NCBI GenBank assembly: GCA_945878355.1
Contig: CAMCTC010000031.1
Location: 1-47,019, forward strand
Length of the DNA: 47,019 nt
Source: Bordetella parapertussis
Lineage (GTDB): Bacteria > Pseudomonadota > Gammaproteobacteria > Burkholderiales > Burkholderiaceae_C
Reading direction: 5' to 3'
Part shown: one piece after another, positions 7,688 to 15,768 of the stretch
Numbering within the stretch: the stretch's first letter is position 1
How the letters are laid out: each line of letters starts with the position of its first letter
Program-made: the position numbers and the translations under genes
Notes under the pieces: generated by a model
The model's database searches: none
The model's input: the letters and a program-made list of their open reading frames with translations, nothing else
Told to the model about the DNA's origin: nothing

Positions 7688-8731
7688 TCAGGGCGCGGTC
7701 TTGGCGCCGATGTCGTCGAGCACCACGGGCTCATAGACGAACAGCGAAGGCAGCCCGCCGGTATGCAGGAACAGCACTTTCTCGTCGGGTCGCAGTCGGC
7801 CCTGGCGTGCCAGTCCGATCAGCCCGGCCATGGCTTTGCCGGTGTAGACCGGGTCGAGCAGCAGGCTCTCGGTGCGCGCCAGCATCTGTACCGCTTCGAC
7901 CATGGCCTGGTTGGGCACCGAGTACTTCGGCTGCCAGTAGCCGCCGACGGTGACCACCGACTCGCGCGGCACGGTCAGCTTGACACCGAGAAGGTCTAGC
8001 ACGGCCTGCGCTTCGCGGTGCACGATGGGCTCTTGGTCGGCCGGGTCGCGGCTGACGCCAATGCCGACGATGGGCCAATCGAGGTGCTGGCCGAGAAATC
8101 CCGCCAGCAGGCCGCCATGCGTGCCCGAACTGCCCGACCCCAGCACGATGCGGTCGAAGTGCATGCCGATCTCGAAACACTGCGCCATCAACTCCTGCGC
8201 GCAGGCCACATAGCCCAGGCCACCGAGCGCATTGGAGCCACCGCCTGGCACCACATAGGCCTTGCGTCCAACGGCAGCCAATTCTTCTGCCACGCGCTGC
8301 ATTGCCGCGGCCATGTCGGTGCCCGCAGGTACCACGGTGATCTGCTCGACGCCCATCAGCCGGAACAAAAAGTGGTTGCCGCTGCCCTGCGGATCGTAGC
8401 TGCCGGGCACGCGCTCCTCGATGACGAAGCGGCATTTCAGGCCTTCCTTGACCGCTGCGGCCAGCGTGATGCGGCAGTGGTTGGACTGCGGCGCACCGCA
8501 GGTCACCAGCGTGTCGGCGCCCTGAGCCAGCGCATCGGCCATCAGGAACTCAAGCTTGCGGGTCTTGTTACCGCCCGGAAAGAGTCCCAGCAGGTCGTCG
8601 CGCTTGACCCAGACCTCGGGGCCGCGCCCGCCCGGGCAGGACGCGGCCAGCGCGGCAGAAAAGCGCGGCATGGCTTCGAGCGGCGTGGCATGGGCGGTGT
8701 AGCGGCGGCGCGGAAAACGGGTCAGGTCCAT
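7688..8731 (-). CDS. PLP-dependent D-cysteine desulfhydrase / L-cysteate sulfo-lyase family
   Basis: A 347-residue fold-type II PLP enzyme of the ACC deaminase/D-cysteine desulfhydrase family, which also contains L-cysteate sulfo-lyase (CuyA). The PLP lysine lies in GGNKTRKLEFL, substrate contacts in CGAPQSNHCR, and the phosphate-binding loop is GSGSSGTHGGL. It would release pyruvate and ammonia plus sulfide or sulfite from cysteine or cysteate. NKTRK and SNHCR look closer to what I recall of CuyA than of DcyD, but this is memory, not an alignment. Of three near ATGs the one at 8731 was chosen because GAGGA precedes it by five bases and MDLTRFPRRR matches family N-termini. It is convergent with the micropeptide gene and divergent from the next operon. 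Confidence 0.82.
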   Translation of the reverse strand: MDLTRFPRRRYTAHATPLEAMPRFSAALAASCPGGRGPEVWVKRDDLLGLFPGGNKTRKLEFLMADALAQGADTLVTCGAPQSNHCRITLAAAVKEGLKCRFVIEERVPGSYDPQGSGNHFLFRLMGVEQITVVPAGTDMAAAMQRVAEELAAVGRKAYVVPGGGSNALGGLGYVACAQELMAQCFEIGMHFDRIVLGSGSSGTHGGLLAGFLGQHLDWPIVGIGVSRDPADQEPIVHREAQAVLDLLGVKLTVPRESVVTVGGYWQPKYSVPNQAMVEAVQMLARTESLLLDPVYTGKAMAGLIGLARQGRLRPDEKVLFLHTGGLPSLFVYEPVVLDDIGAKTAP

Positions 8732-9014
8732 GTCCATCCTCATGATGTTGCGGGCTTGCCACTTGGCTGGATCCCCACAGCTGGTCGCCGCGAGGCGGGT
8801 GTGAGGCAGCGGCCAGCGGTTGTCAGGGTCGAGCGCCAAGACCGGCCGCCGCGCGATGCGTTGCAAGAGCGTGCAGCTTGGGTGGGGTCAGGCTCAGTCA
8901 GTCTACCTTGACGCGGTCGACGCACCGACGCGCTGGCGCCGGGGCTGGATTTGGTTCGAGTCTGCCCCGGCGAGTACCATCTTCGTCCTCCCCTCGATCC
9001 CTCTGCGAGCCCCT

Positions 9015-9965
9015 GTGACCATTCCCTTCCAAGCGGTCGCCGTCGTCGGTGCCGGTGCTGTTGGCAGCTTTTTCGGCGCGATGCTGGCACGCGCCGGCCA
9101 CCGCGTCACGCTGATCGGGCGCGCCGCACATGTGCAGGCGATAGAGCGCGACGGCTTGCAACTCGAGATGGCGGGTCGGGTCGAGACAGTCCGCTTGGCC
9201 GCCAGCACCGACTTGGCCGCTGTGCGCGATGCCGACCTGGTGCTGCTGAGCGTGAAGTCCACCGACACCGAGGCCGTGGCGCAGCAGTTGGCAGCCCATC
9301 TGGCAAACGATGCAATGGTGCTGAGCCTGCAAAACGGCGTCGAAAACGGACCGGCGATTGCCCGTCACCTGCGCCAGACCGTCGTGCCGGCGGTGGTCTA
9401 TGTGGCCACCGCGATGCCCGGGCCCGGCTCGGTCAAGCACAATGGCCGTGGTGATCTGGTGATCGGTGCGTTGAACGCTGTGGCGGCGCGCGACCAGGCG
9501 CTGAGCCGGCGCCTGCAGGATCTGGTGGATCTGTTTGCCAGCGCTCAAGTACCGGTGCGCATCTCGGACGACGTGATGGCCGAGCTGTGGTCCAAGCTGA
9601 TGGTCAACTGCGCTTACAACGCTGTTTCTGGACTGGCCCAGGCCACTTACGCGCAGCTCGCAGCCCGGCCCGAGATCCTGGTGCTGCAGCAGGCGGTCGT
9701 GCGCGAGGTGGTCGCGCTCGCCGCGGCAGAGGGCGTCGCGCTGGCGTTGGCGCCGGCGTTGGCGGCCATGGCAGCGATCGCGCTGGCGATGCCTGGTCAG
9801 CGATCTTCGACCGCGCAGGACATGGCGCGACGCAAGCCCAGCGAGATCGACCACCTCAATGGCTTTGTGGCGCGCCGAGGCCTGGAGCTAGGCGTCGCCA
9901 CGCCGGTCAACCAGACGCTGCACGCGCTGGTCAAGCTGGTCGAGGCAGGTTATGGCGGCCAGTGA
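9015..9965 (+). CDS. ketopantoate reductase-like oxidoreductase (ApbA/PanE family)
   Basis: A 316-residue NADPH-dependent reductase of the PanE/ApbA family. The Rossmann motif VVGAGAVGSFFGAMLARAGH is at about residues 8-27. The catalytic lysine and following Asn region appear in LWSKLMVNCAYNAVSGLAQ. Length is normal. GTG at 9015 is the only reasonable start, because no ATG precedes the nucleotide-binding motif, but its ribosome site is weak. It begins a plus-strand run with an APH-type kinase (33 bases later) and an enolase paralogue. A second, different PanE-like gene lies at 27956, so at least one of the two is unlikely to be the housekeeping pantothenate enzyme. The substrate is probably a 2-oxo acid related to the following genes (inference). 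Confidence 0.8.
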   Translation: MTIPFQAVAVVGAGAVGSFFGAMLARAGHRVTLIGRAAHVQAIERDGLQLEMAGRVETVRLAASTDLAAVRDADLVLLSVKSTDTEAVAQQLAAHLANDAMVLSLQNGVENGPAIARHLRQTVVPAVVYVATAMPGPGSVKHNGRGDLVIGALNAVAARDQALSRRLQDLVDLFASAQVPVRISDDVMAELWSKLMVNCAYNAVSGLAQATYAQLAARPEILVLQQAVVREVVALAAAEGVALALAPALAAMAAIALAMPGQRSSTAQDMARRKPSEIDHLNGFVARRGLELGVATPVNQTLHALVKLVEAGYGGQ

Positions 9966-9998
9966 CGCGCTGGCCCACCGTGGTCCGGGTTGCTTGCG

Positions 9999-11006
9999 AT
10001 GAACGCGCAGCCTATCCCCGTTGAATTCGATCAGGCCTTGCGCGAGCTCGGTTTGGCTGGGTCGCGGCCGCTGACAGGCTGGCCGCTGACAGGGGGGGTG
10101 TCGTCAGACATCTGGTGCATCCAGACCGACCAGGGCCAGGTCTGCGCCAAGCGCGCCTTGGCCAAGCTGCGCGTGGCGGCCGACTCGCGCGCGCCGATCG
10201 AGCGCAACCTCTACGAGGCGCGCTGGATGCAGCAGGCGCAGATCGCCGCGCCGGGCAGCGTGCCGCGCGTGCTGGGTCAGCACATGGGGCTGGGCGTGCT
10301 GGTGATGGAGTACCTGCCGCCGTCAAACCATGCACTGTGGAAATCGCTGCTGCGCGACGGCCAGGTTGATCTGTCGACGGCACGCGCGGTCGGCAGCTTG
10401 CTGGCGCGAATCCACGCCGACTCGGCCGCGCGGCCCGAACTGGCCGCGCAGTTCGACAGTCGGCAGATCTTTTTCGACATCCGGCTCGAGCCTTATCTGC
10501 TCGCGACTGCGCTGCGCCACCCTGGTCTGGCGCCCTCGCTGCAGCAATTGGTGGCGGTGACCCAGGCCAGCGCCTGCGCGCTGGTTCATGGTGATGTCAG
10601 TCCGAAAAACATCCTGGTCGGTCCCCAAGGGCCGGTGCTGCTCGATGCCGAATGCGCTTGTTGGGGCGATCCTGCCTTCGACATCGCTTTCTGCCTGAAC
10701 CACCTGCTGCTGAAATGCCTGTGGAACCCCGAGGCCACGCTGTCGTATCTGGCGGCCTTTGACGCGCTGGCGCAGACCTACCTGCAGGCGGTCGACTGGG
10801 AGCCGCCGGAGGCGCTGCAGCGCCGCGCCGCTGCGCTGTTGCCAGGGCTGTTGCTGGCCCGTGTCGACGGCAAGTCGCCGGTCGAATACATCACCCGGGA
10901 CGACCAGCGTGACATGGTGCGGCGTTTCGCCGCGCCCTTGCTGCGCCAGCGTGCCGACAGTCTGCAAGCGATCGCCGTTGCTTGGCGCGAGGAGCTCGAA
11001 CAATGA
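9999..11006 (+). CDS. APH-fold small-molecule kinase
   Basis: A 335-residue kinase of the aminoglycoside phosphotransferase fold (APH/choline kinase superfamily). Visible parts are the ATP lysine (VCAKRAL, about K51), hinge VMEYLPPSNHALW, Brenner-type catalytic loop HGDVSPKN (197-204, with Asp199 and Asn204), and the metal aspartate in LLDAECACWGD (216). Members phosphorylate hydroxyls on varied metabolites, and resistance is only one role. Here the stop overlaps the start of an enolase paralogue (ATGA), so the two are translationally coupled. That suggests the kinase makes the phospho-hydroxyacid on which the enolase-like enzyme acts, by analogy with glycerate kinase followed by enolase. ATG 9999 was preferred to TTG 9990, though neither has a strong ribosome site. 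Confidence 0.82.
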   Translation: MNAQPIPVEFDQALRELGLAGSRPLTGWPLTGGVSSDIWCIQTDQGQVCAKRALAKLRVAADSRAPIERNLYEARWMQQAQIAAPGSVPRVLGQHMGLGVLVMEYLPPSNHALWKSLLRDGQVDLSTARAVGSLLARIHADSAARPELAAQFDSRQIFFDIRLEPYLLATALRHPGLAPSLQQLVAVTQASACALVHGDVSPKNILVGPQGPVLLDAECACWGDPAFDIAFCLNHLLLKCLWNPEATLSYLAAFDALAQTYLQAVDWEPPEALQRRAAALLPGLLLARVDGKSPVEYITRDDQRDMVRRFAAPLLRQRADSLQAIAVAWREELEQ

Positions 11007-12289
11007 ACCCACACCACATCCGCAGCGTCCACGCCCGCCGCGTCTGGGACAGCCGCGGTCGGCCAACGGTCGAGGCCGAGGTCACGCTGGAGGACGGCTC
11101 GGTCGGCCGCGCGATCGTGCCGGCCGGCGCCTCCAAGGGCACGCGAGAAGCGCTCGAGTTGCGCGATGCGGGCACGCGCTTTGGCGGACTGGACGTGATG
11201 CAGGCGGTCGGCCATGTCAACGGCGAGATCGCTCGCGCGCTGATCGGGCGTGCCGCCAAAGACCAGGCAGGGCTCGACCAGGCACTGGTCGAGCTTGACG
11301 GCACACCTGCCAAGACCAGGCTGGGTGCGAACGCGACCTTGGCGGTGTCTATGGCCGCAGCGCATGCGGTCGCCGCGTCGCTGAGGCTGCCGCTCTACCA
11401 GTACCTCGGTGGCGCCGACGCCTGCTTGTTGCCGATGCCGCAAATCCAGATCTTTGGCGGCGGCGCGCATGCCGGGCGCCGCGTCGACATCCAGGACTTC
11501 ATGGTCGTGTGCCCTGGCGCACAGCGATTCGCCCAGGCGTTGGAGTGGACTGCCGAGGTCTACCGTTGCGCCGGCGAACTGATGCAGGCCCGTGGCCCGG
11601 GCTGCGGCGTGGCCGACGAAGGCGGCTGGTGGCCCGATTTCAAGACCAACGAGCAGGCGCTCGAGACACTGGTTTCAGCGATCGAGCGCGCGGGCTTCGT
11701 GCCCGGCAGCGAGGTGGCCATCGCGCTCGATGTAGCGGCCTCGGAGTTCGGCCGCGGTGGTCGCTACACGCTGGGTCTGGAGTCGCGCGAGCTCGATGCT
11801 GACGGGCTTAGCGAGCTCTTGCTGCGCTGGATCGACAAATACCCGATCGCCTCGATCGAAGACCCGCTGGCCGAAGACGACGTTGCAGGCTTCGCCCGAT
11901 TCACCCGCGCCGCTGGGCACAGGTTGCAGATCGTTGGCGACGACTTGCTGGTGTCTCAGGCGTCCTTGGTGCGCGAGGCAGCGGCGATCGGCGCGGCCAA
12001 CGCGGTGTTGCTCAAGCCCAATCAGCGAGGCACCTTGACCGAGACGCTGCAAGCTTGGCAGGCCGCGAAATCGCTGGGCTATGCCGGCATCGTGTCGGCC
12101 CGCTCAGGCGAGACCGAGGACACCACGATCGTGCACCTGGCGATCGCTTGGCAGACCGGCCAGCTCAAGGTGGGCTCGTTCGCCCGCGGCGAGCGCATGG
12201 CCAAATGGAACGAAGGCTTGCGCATCGAGGAGCGGCTGGGTTCTCGGGCGACCTTTGCCGGCGCCGGGATTTTCGGGCGCAGCAGGTAG
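11003..12289 (+). CDS. enolase paralogue with altered substrate loop
   Basis: A 428-residue protein of the true enolase family, aligning by eye over its full length. Metal ligands are kept (Asp243, Glu286, Asp313), as are Glu206, Lys338 (the general base equivalent), Arg367, Ser368, Lys401 and His156. Several near-invariant positions differ: the mobile loop PSGASTG is PAGASKG (40-46), the Glu of QEFM is Asp165, the His of SHRSGETED is Ala366, and FNQIG/VNQIG is PNQRG. The ordinary C-terminal tail after RIEE is shortened. This pattern suggests a functional but re-specialised enzyme rather than glycolytic enolase, which should lie elsewhere. Start is by ATGA overlap with the kinase gene. Enolase homologues recruited to other chemistry are known, for example PhpH in phosphinothricin biosynthesis. 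Confidence 0.85.
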   Translation: MNPHHIRSVHARRVWDSRGRPTVEAEVTLEDGSVGRAIVPAGASKGTREALELRDAGTRFGGLDVMQAVGHVNGEIARALIGRAAKDQAGLDQALVELDGTPAKTRLGANATLAVSMAAAHAVAASLRLPLYQYLGGADACLLPMPQIQIFGGGAHAGRRVDIQDFMVVCPGAQRFAQALEWTAEVYRCAGELMQARGPGCGVADEGGWWPDFKTNEQALETLVSAIERAGFVPGSEVAIALDVAASEFGRGGRYTLGLESRELDADGLSELLLRWIDKYPIASIEDPLAEDDVAGFARFTRAAGHRLQIVGDDLLVSQASLVREAAAIGAANAVLLKPNQRGTLTETLQAWQAAKSLGYAGIVSARSGETEDTTIVHLAIAWQTGQLKVGSFARGERMAKWNEGLRIEERLGSRATFAGAGIFGRSR

Positions 12290-12373
12290 ATGACTTGAAC
12301 CCTTGTGCTTGTCGCCGGCGCAGAGAGGGTCAATCTTGGCAAGGCAAAGCACTGTAGCGATCCATTGGCGTCG

Positions 12374-13153
12374 TCACTGGATCAAGCCGCGCACCGCGTA
12401 GTAAAGCCGGCCATACATCTCGTGCCAAGCCTTCTCGGTCAGCTCCAAAGCCCCAGCATTGGGAAGAAATTCGAGCAGGCCTCGCTCGCTGCCGGCCGAT
12501 ACCTTGAAGTCGACCGGGAAGGGCGACACCGTCAGGCCGGCGCGCTCGAAGAGCCGTTGCGCGCGGCTGACATGGAAGGCCGAGGTCACCAGCAACACAT
12601 GGGGTTTTCGGCCCGCGACAGAACCTTTTGCAAAACCCTTTGACAGCAGCGCGGCCACGGCTTGAGCCTCTTCCGCGGTGTTGAACACCGGGCCGGTGAT
12701 CAGCATGTGTTTGGCCGGCACGCCCAGTGTTCGGGCGTGCTCGATCATCAACTCGCCCTCGGGCCTGGCCTTGGGCTCCAAAGGCGACCAGCCTCCGGTG
12801 AAGATCAGCAGCGGCGCCCGGCCCGCCTTGAACAACTCGACGCCGCCGAAGAAGCGGTTGACATCGCCCCATTCACTCACTGCCGCTGCGCCCGGTGCGA
12901 CCACCCGGCCACCGCTCAACACGACGATGGCGTCAGCGGTCGGCATGTCGCTGACCGGGCGACGCTCGGCCCAGTTCTCTGCCGACCTGATCATGAAGTT
13001 ACTCAGGATCGGCGTGCTGCTGAGCCAGAAAACCGCCAGCCCCAGCCAGACCAGCGCTCGGCGCCTGAGCAGCAAACCTGCGAGCAACAGCATCAGCGTG
13101 AGCCCTACCGGCAGCAGCAGGAAAGGCAGGATTTTGTGTAGATAGACTTGCAA
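12374..13153 (-). CDS. YdcF/ElyC/SanA family membrane protein
   Basis: A 259-residue protein with two N-terminal membrane segments (about residues 8-28 and 33-50) followed by a DUF218 domain. The domain shows DAIVVLSGGRVV, then LLIFTGGWSPLEP, SEWGDVNRFF-type acidic motifs, and the histidine-containing TSAFHVSRAQRLFERAG. ElyC and SanA relatives act in envelope and peptidoglycan or lipid-carrier metabolism, and the exact reaction here is unknown. It is convergent with the enolase-paralogue operon and 45 bases downstream of the MFS stop on the same strand, separated by an 8-bp inverted repeat. Start ATG 13153 gives a normal length. Confidence 0.85.
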   Translation of the reverse strand: MQVYLHKILPFLLLPVGLTLMLLLAGLLLRRRALVWLGLAVFWLSSTPILSNFMIRSAENWAERRPVSDMPTADAIVVLSGGRVVAPGAAAVSEWGDVNRFFGGVELFKAGRAPLLIFTGGWSPLEPKARPEGELMIEHARTLGVPAKHMLITGPVFNTAEEAQAVAALLSKGFAKGSVAGRKPHVLLVTSAFHVSRAQRLFERAGLTVSPFPVDFKVSAGSERGLLEFLPNAGALELTEKAWHEMYGRLYYAVRGLIQ

Positions 13154-13179
13154 GCAGGACCTCAGATGTTCGGCCCGAT

Positions 13180-13211
13180 GATGCCAGCCGACGCCTTGTC
13201 AACCTGGCATC
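13180..13211. terminator. inverted repeat at the MFS gene end
   Basis: GATGCCAG (13180-13187) and CTGGCATC (13204-13211) are perfect complements with a 16-base loop. They overlap the last codons and stop of the MFS gene and precede the YdcF-family gene. No T-run follows on the minus strand, so it could be a weak or factor-dependent terminator or a processing structure. Confidence 0.4.
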
Positions 13212-14596
13212 GCTCGGCGCTTGCCCAGCGCGAACAACATCGCCAGCGCCAACAGTGCTATGCCCAGCACCTTGAAGGTGCTGGCATGGTCCTGCGTCAA
13301 ACCCTGGAGCCAGTGGATGCCAGTCGCGCCGAGCAGGATCCCCAGCAAGCGGGTCACGCTGACCAGACTGCCGGCGACGCCGCGCTCATCGATCGGCAAC
13401 AACGAGGTCGTGGCCTCCATGTAGCCGACCTGGAACATGCCCAGCCCCAGCCCGCTCGCCAACATGCCCAGGATCAGGGCTGCGGGCGCCGACCCGGTCG
13501 ACAGCAGCCCCCCCGTCAGCAGCAGGCCAGCGGCGGCGACTAGCCAACCCATGGTCATCAGCCGCGACGACGACCAGCGCCCGGCCAGGCGCCCAGCGAC
13601 GAGGCTGCCGAGCACCGAACCGCCCGGGTACATCGACAGCATCAACCCGGCCGAAGCCAGCGACCCACCTGCTGCGCGCGTCAGCTCATAGGGCAGCAAC
13701 AGCAGGTTGGCGAAACAGGCCAGGTTGATCAGCACCGACGCGGCCTGGGTGCCCGAGAAGCGCGCCGAGCGAAACGGTGCCATGCGCAGCACCGGATGGG
13801 CGGCCCGGGATTCGTGGCGCACCCACAAAATAGTGGCACCGACACCGCCGGCCAACAGTGCCAGCGCGAGCCAGAGGCTGGCGTCGGGCCGGCTCAGTTC
13901 TGCCAGCCCCAGCATCAGGCTGGTGAGCAACGCGCTCAGGCCGATCGCGCCGGCCCAATCGAAGCGCGCTGTGCCGGTCTGGCTTGCTTGGCCGACGCCG
14001 CGTTGACGCGCTGGCAACAAAGGCAGCAGCAGCAGCGCGGCCAGCGCCAGCGGCGTGCGAAACCAGAACACGCCGGGCCAGCCGAAGGCCTGCAGAAGCA
14101 AGCCGCCCAGCCAGGGCCCTGCGGCCATCGCCACGTTGCCGACAGCAATGTAGAGCGCCAGCACCCTGGCCTTGTCGGCCGCCGGATAAAGCAAGGTGGC
14201 GATCGCTGGCGCGCAAGACACCGCAATGCCCGCCGCCGCACCCTGGACCGCGCGCATCGCGACCAAGGTCGGGAAGTCCGGTGCCAGCGCCACCGCTGCG
14301 TGGGCCAGCACGCTCGCGGCCAAGCCCAGCGCGAAGATTCGGCGGTGGCCAATGCGGTCGCCCAGGTGGCCGAAGACCAGCGCGAAGCTCGACATTGCCA
14401 GCACATAGGCAATCACCACCCACTGGATGTCGCGCAGTGGCAGCGAGAAAGCCGCGGTGATGACCGGAAAAGCCGTGTTCACCGTGGTGTCCAACGGCGA
14501 CAGCAGCGAGCCCAGGCAGACGACGGCCAGGGCCAGGCGCTGGCGGTGGGGGCTTGGATACCGGTGGACTGGCTCGGACAGGGAGCTTGTGCGCAT
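13199..14596 (-). CDS. MFS transporter (DHA2-like multidrug exporter type)
   Basis: A 465-residue major facilitator protein. Motif A is GHLGDRIGHRR after the second membrane segment, and the first segment carries SLLSPLDTTVNTAFPVITAA, typical of the DHA2 drug:H+ antiporters. About 12-14 hydrophobic segments are evident. The frame is open upstream to 14686, but ATG 14596 (MRTSSLSEPVHRYPS) places a short hydrophilic tail before the first segment, as usual. No clear ribosome site is seen at either start. It is divergent from an SDR gene. Substrate unknown. Confidence 0.85.
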   Translation of the reverse strand: MRTSSLSEPVHRYPSPHRQRLALAVVCLGSLLSPLDTTVNTAFPVITAAFSLPLRDIQWVVIAYVLAMSSFALVFGHLGDRIGHRRIFALGLAASVLAHAAVALAPDFPTLVAMRAVQGAAAGIAVSCAPAIATLLYPAADKARVLALYIAVGNVAMAAGPWLGGLLLQAFGWPGVFWFRTPLALAALLLLPLLPARQRGVGQASQTGTARFDWAGAIGLSALLTSLMLGLAELSRPDASLWLALALLAGGVGATILWVRHESRAAHPVLRMAPFRSARFSGTQAASVLINLACFANLLLLPYELTRAAGGSLASAGLMLSMYPGGSVLGSLVAGRLAGRWSSSRLMTMGWLVAAAGLLLTGGLLSTGSAPAALILGMLASGLGLGMFQVGYMEATTSLLPIDERGVAGSLVSVTRLLGILLGATGIHWLQGLTQDHASTFKVLGIALLALAMLFALGKRRAMPG

Positions 14597-14741
14597 CCAG
14601 TCAAGTATCACCGCAGCGATGGCCCGCCGACGGCAGCCTGCGCTCTGGCCTCCGTTACGATGACTGCGTGCCGACTTCGGCGCCAAACACCAATGCTTCG
14701 GGCGCGCTCTCTATGCGCCATCAACGTCAAGGAGACAGTAC

Positions 14742-15512
14742 ATGGATATAAGAGGCAAAGTGGCCGTGATCACCGGCGCTGCCAGTGGCATCGGTCGGGC
14801 GACAGCGCTGAAGTTTCACGCCGAGGGCGCTGCCGGCGTGGTGGTGGCCGACATGAACGAGGCCGGCCTGCAGTCGGTCGCCCAAGCGGTCAACGGTCTG
14901 GCGGTGCGCTGCGATGTCAGTCGCGAGGCCGACATCCAGGCGTTGGTAGCTGCCGCTGAGAAGCGCTATGGCCGGGTCGACGTGTACTTCTCGAACGCCG
15001 GTATCGGCAACAGCCAGGGAGCTGAGCCCGACGACGAGATGTGGGACAAGATGTGGAAGATCCATCTGATGGCCCATGTCTGGGCAGCGCGTGCGTTGGT
15101 CGAGAAGATGATTGCCCGCGGCGAGGGCTATTTCCTGATCACTGCCTCGGCGGCTGGGTTGCTCAACATCGTCGAGTCGGCAGCCTACGGCGTGACCAAG
15201 CATGCAGCGGTGGCTTTTGCCGAATGGCTGTCGATTGCCTATGGGCGCCGCGGCCTGCACGTGTCATGTCTGTGCCCGCAAGCGGTTCGCACCGGCATGG
15301 TGCCCGGAGACGGCGGCTCGGCCGGTGGCGACGGCATCCTCAGTGCCGAGGTGGTGGCCGACGAGATCGTCAAGGTGATGTCGACCGAGAAGTTCCTGGT
15401 GCTGCCGCATCCCGACGTTCTGAACTACATGCGCAAGAAGACCGACGACTACGACCGCTGGTTGGGCGGCATGCAAAAGCTGTTCCTGAAGACGCAGCCG
15501 CGCGTTGACTGA
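14742..15512 (+). CDS. SDR family oxidoreductase
   Basis: A 256-residue classical short-chain dehydrogenase. The cofactor motif is TGAASGIG (11-18). Asp at the end of strand 2 (VVADMNEAG) suggests NAD(H). NAG appears in YFSNAGIGNS, and the catalytic Ser and Tyr-Lys are in ITASAAG and YGVTK. An unusually long C-terminal segment (DYDRWLGGMQKLFLK) follows. The start has a strong ribosome site, AAGGAGA with correct spacing before ATG 14742. It stands alone between two MFS genes that point away and toward it. The substrate cannot be assigned. Confidence 0.9.
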   Translation: MDIRGKVAVITGAASGIGRATALKFHAEGAAGVVVADMNEAGLQSVAQAVNGLAVRCDVSREADIQALVAAAEKRYGRVDVYFSNAGIGNSQGAEPDDEMWDKMWKIHLMAHVWAARALVEKMIARGEGYFLITASAAGLLNIVESAAYGVTKHAAVAFAEWLSIAYGRRGLHVSCLCPQAVRTGMVPGDGGSAGGDGILSAEVVADEIVKVMSTEKFLVLPHPDVLNYMRKKTDDYDRWLGGMQKLFLKTQPRVD

Positions 15513-15658
15513 GGCGGTCGGTGCAGCGGCCGCAACAACGCGCAGACCCGAACGCTGTGGCTGGGCCTTGCACGGATGGTCTATCCCTACGCGGTGTCTG
15601 ACACGGTCTTGCTCCATGGATTGGGCGCGGCGATGTGCGCTGGCCTGTGGTGGATTCG

Positions 15659-15693
15659 CCGCTGAGGGCCCTCTGATGGTCCGCTGAGGGCCC
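15659..15693. repeat. 13-bp direct repeat pair
   Basis: CCGCTGAGGGCCC occurs at 15659-15671 and again at 15681-15693, separated by nine bases, in the 256-base gap between the SDR and MFS genes. Nothing else is recognised in this gap. Each copy contains the palindrome GGGCCC. It may be a regulator site pair for the MFS gene or a simple duplication. Confidence 0.6.
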
Positions 15694-15768
15694 ACGGAAA
15701 TCCTCGGGTTCGTCGGTCATCTCCAGCTGATTCAGCGCTTTGATCGACTTGCCGTTAAGGTTGAGCCC

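Noticed and set aside
9999..11006. Aminoglycoside resistance gene
   Set aside because: APH fold only; operon context is metabolic and no resistance-specific features are seen.
11003..12289. Housekeeping enolase (eno)
   Set aside because: Changes at near-invariant positions (Ala366, Asp165, PAGASKG loop) and pairing with an APH kinase argue for a different role; gene symbol withheld.
13796..14959. 387-codon plus-strand ORF across MFS and SDR
   Set aside because: Antisense to the MFS gene and out of frame with the SDR; Gln/Arg-rich.
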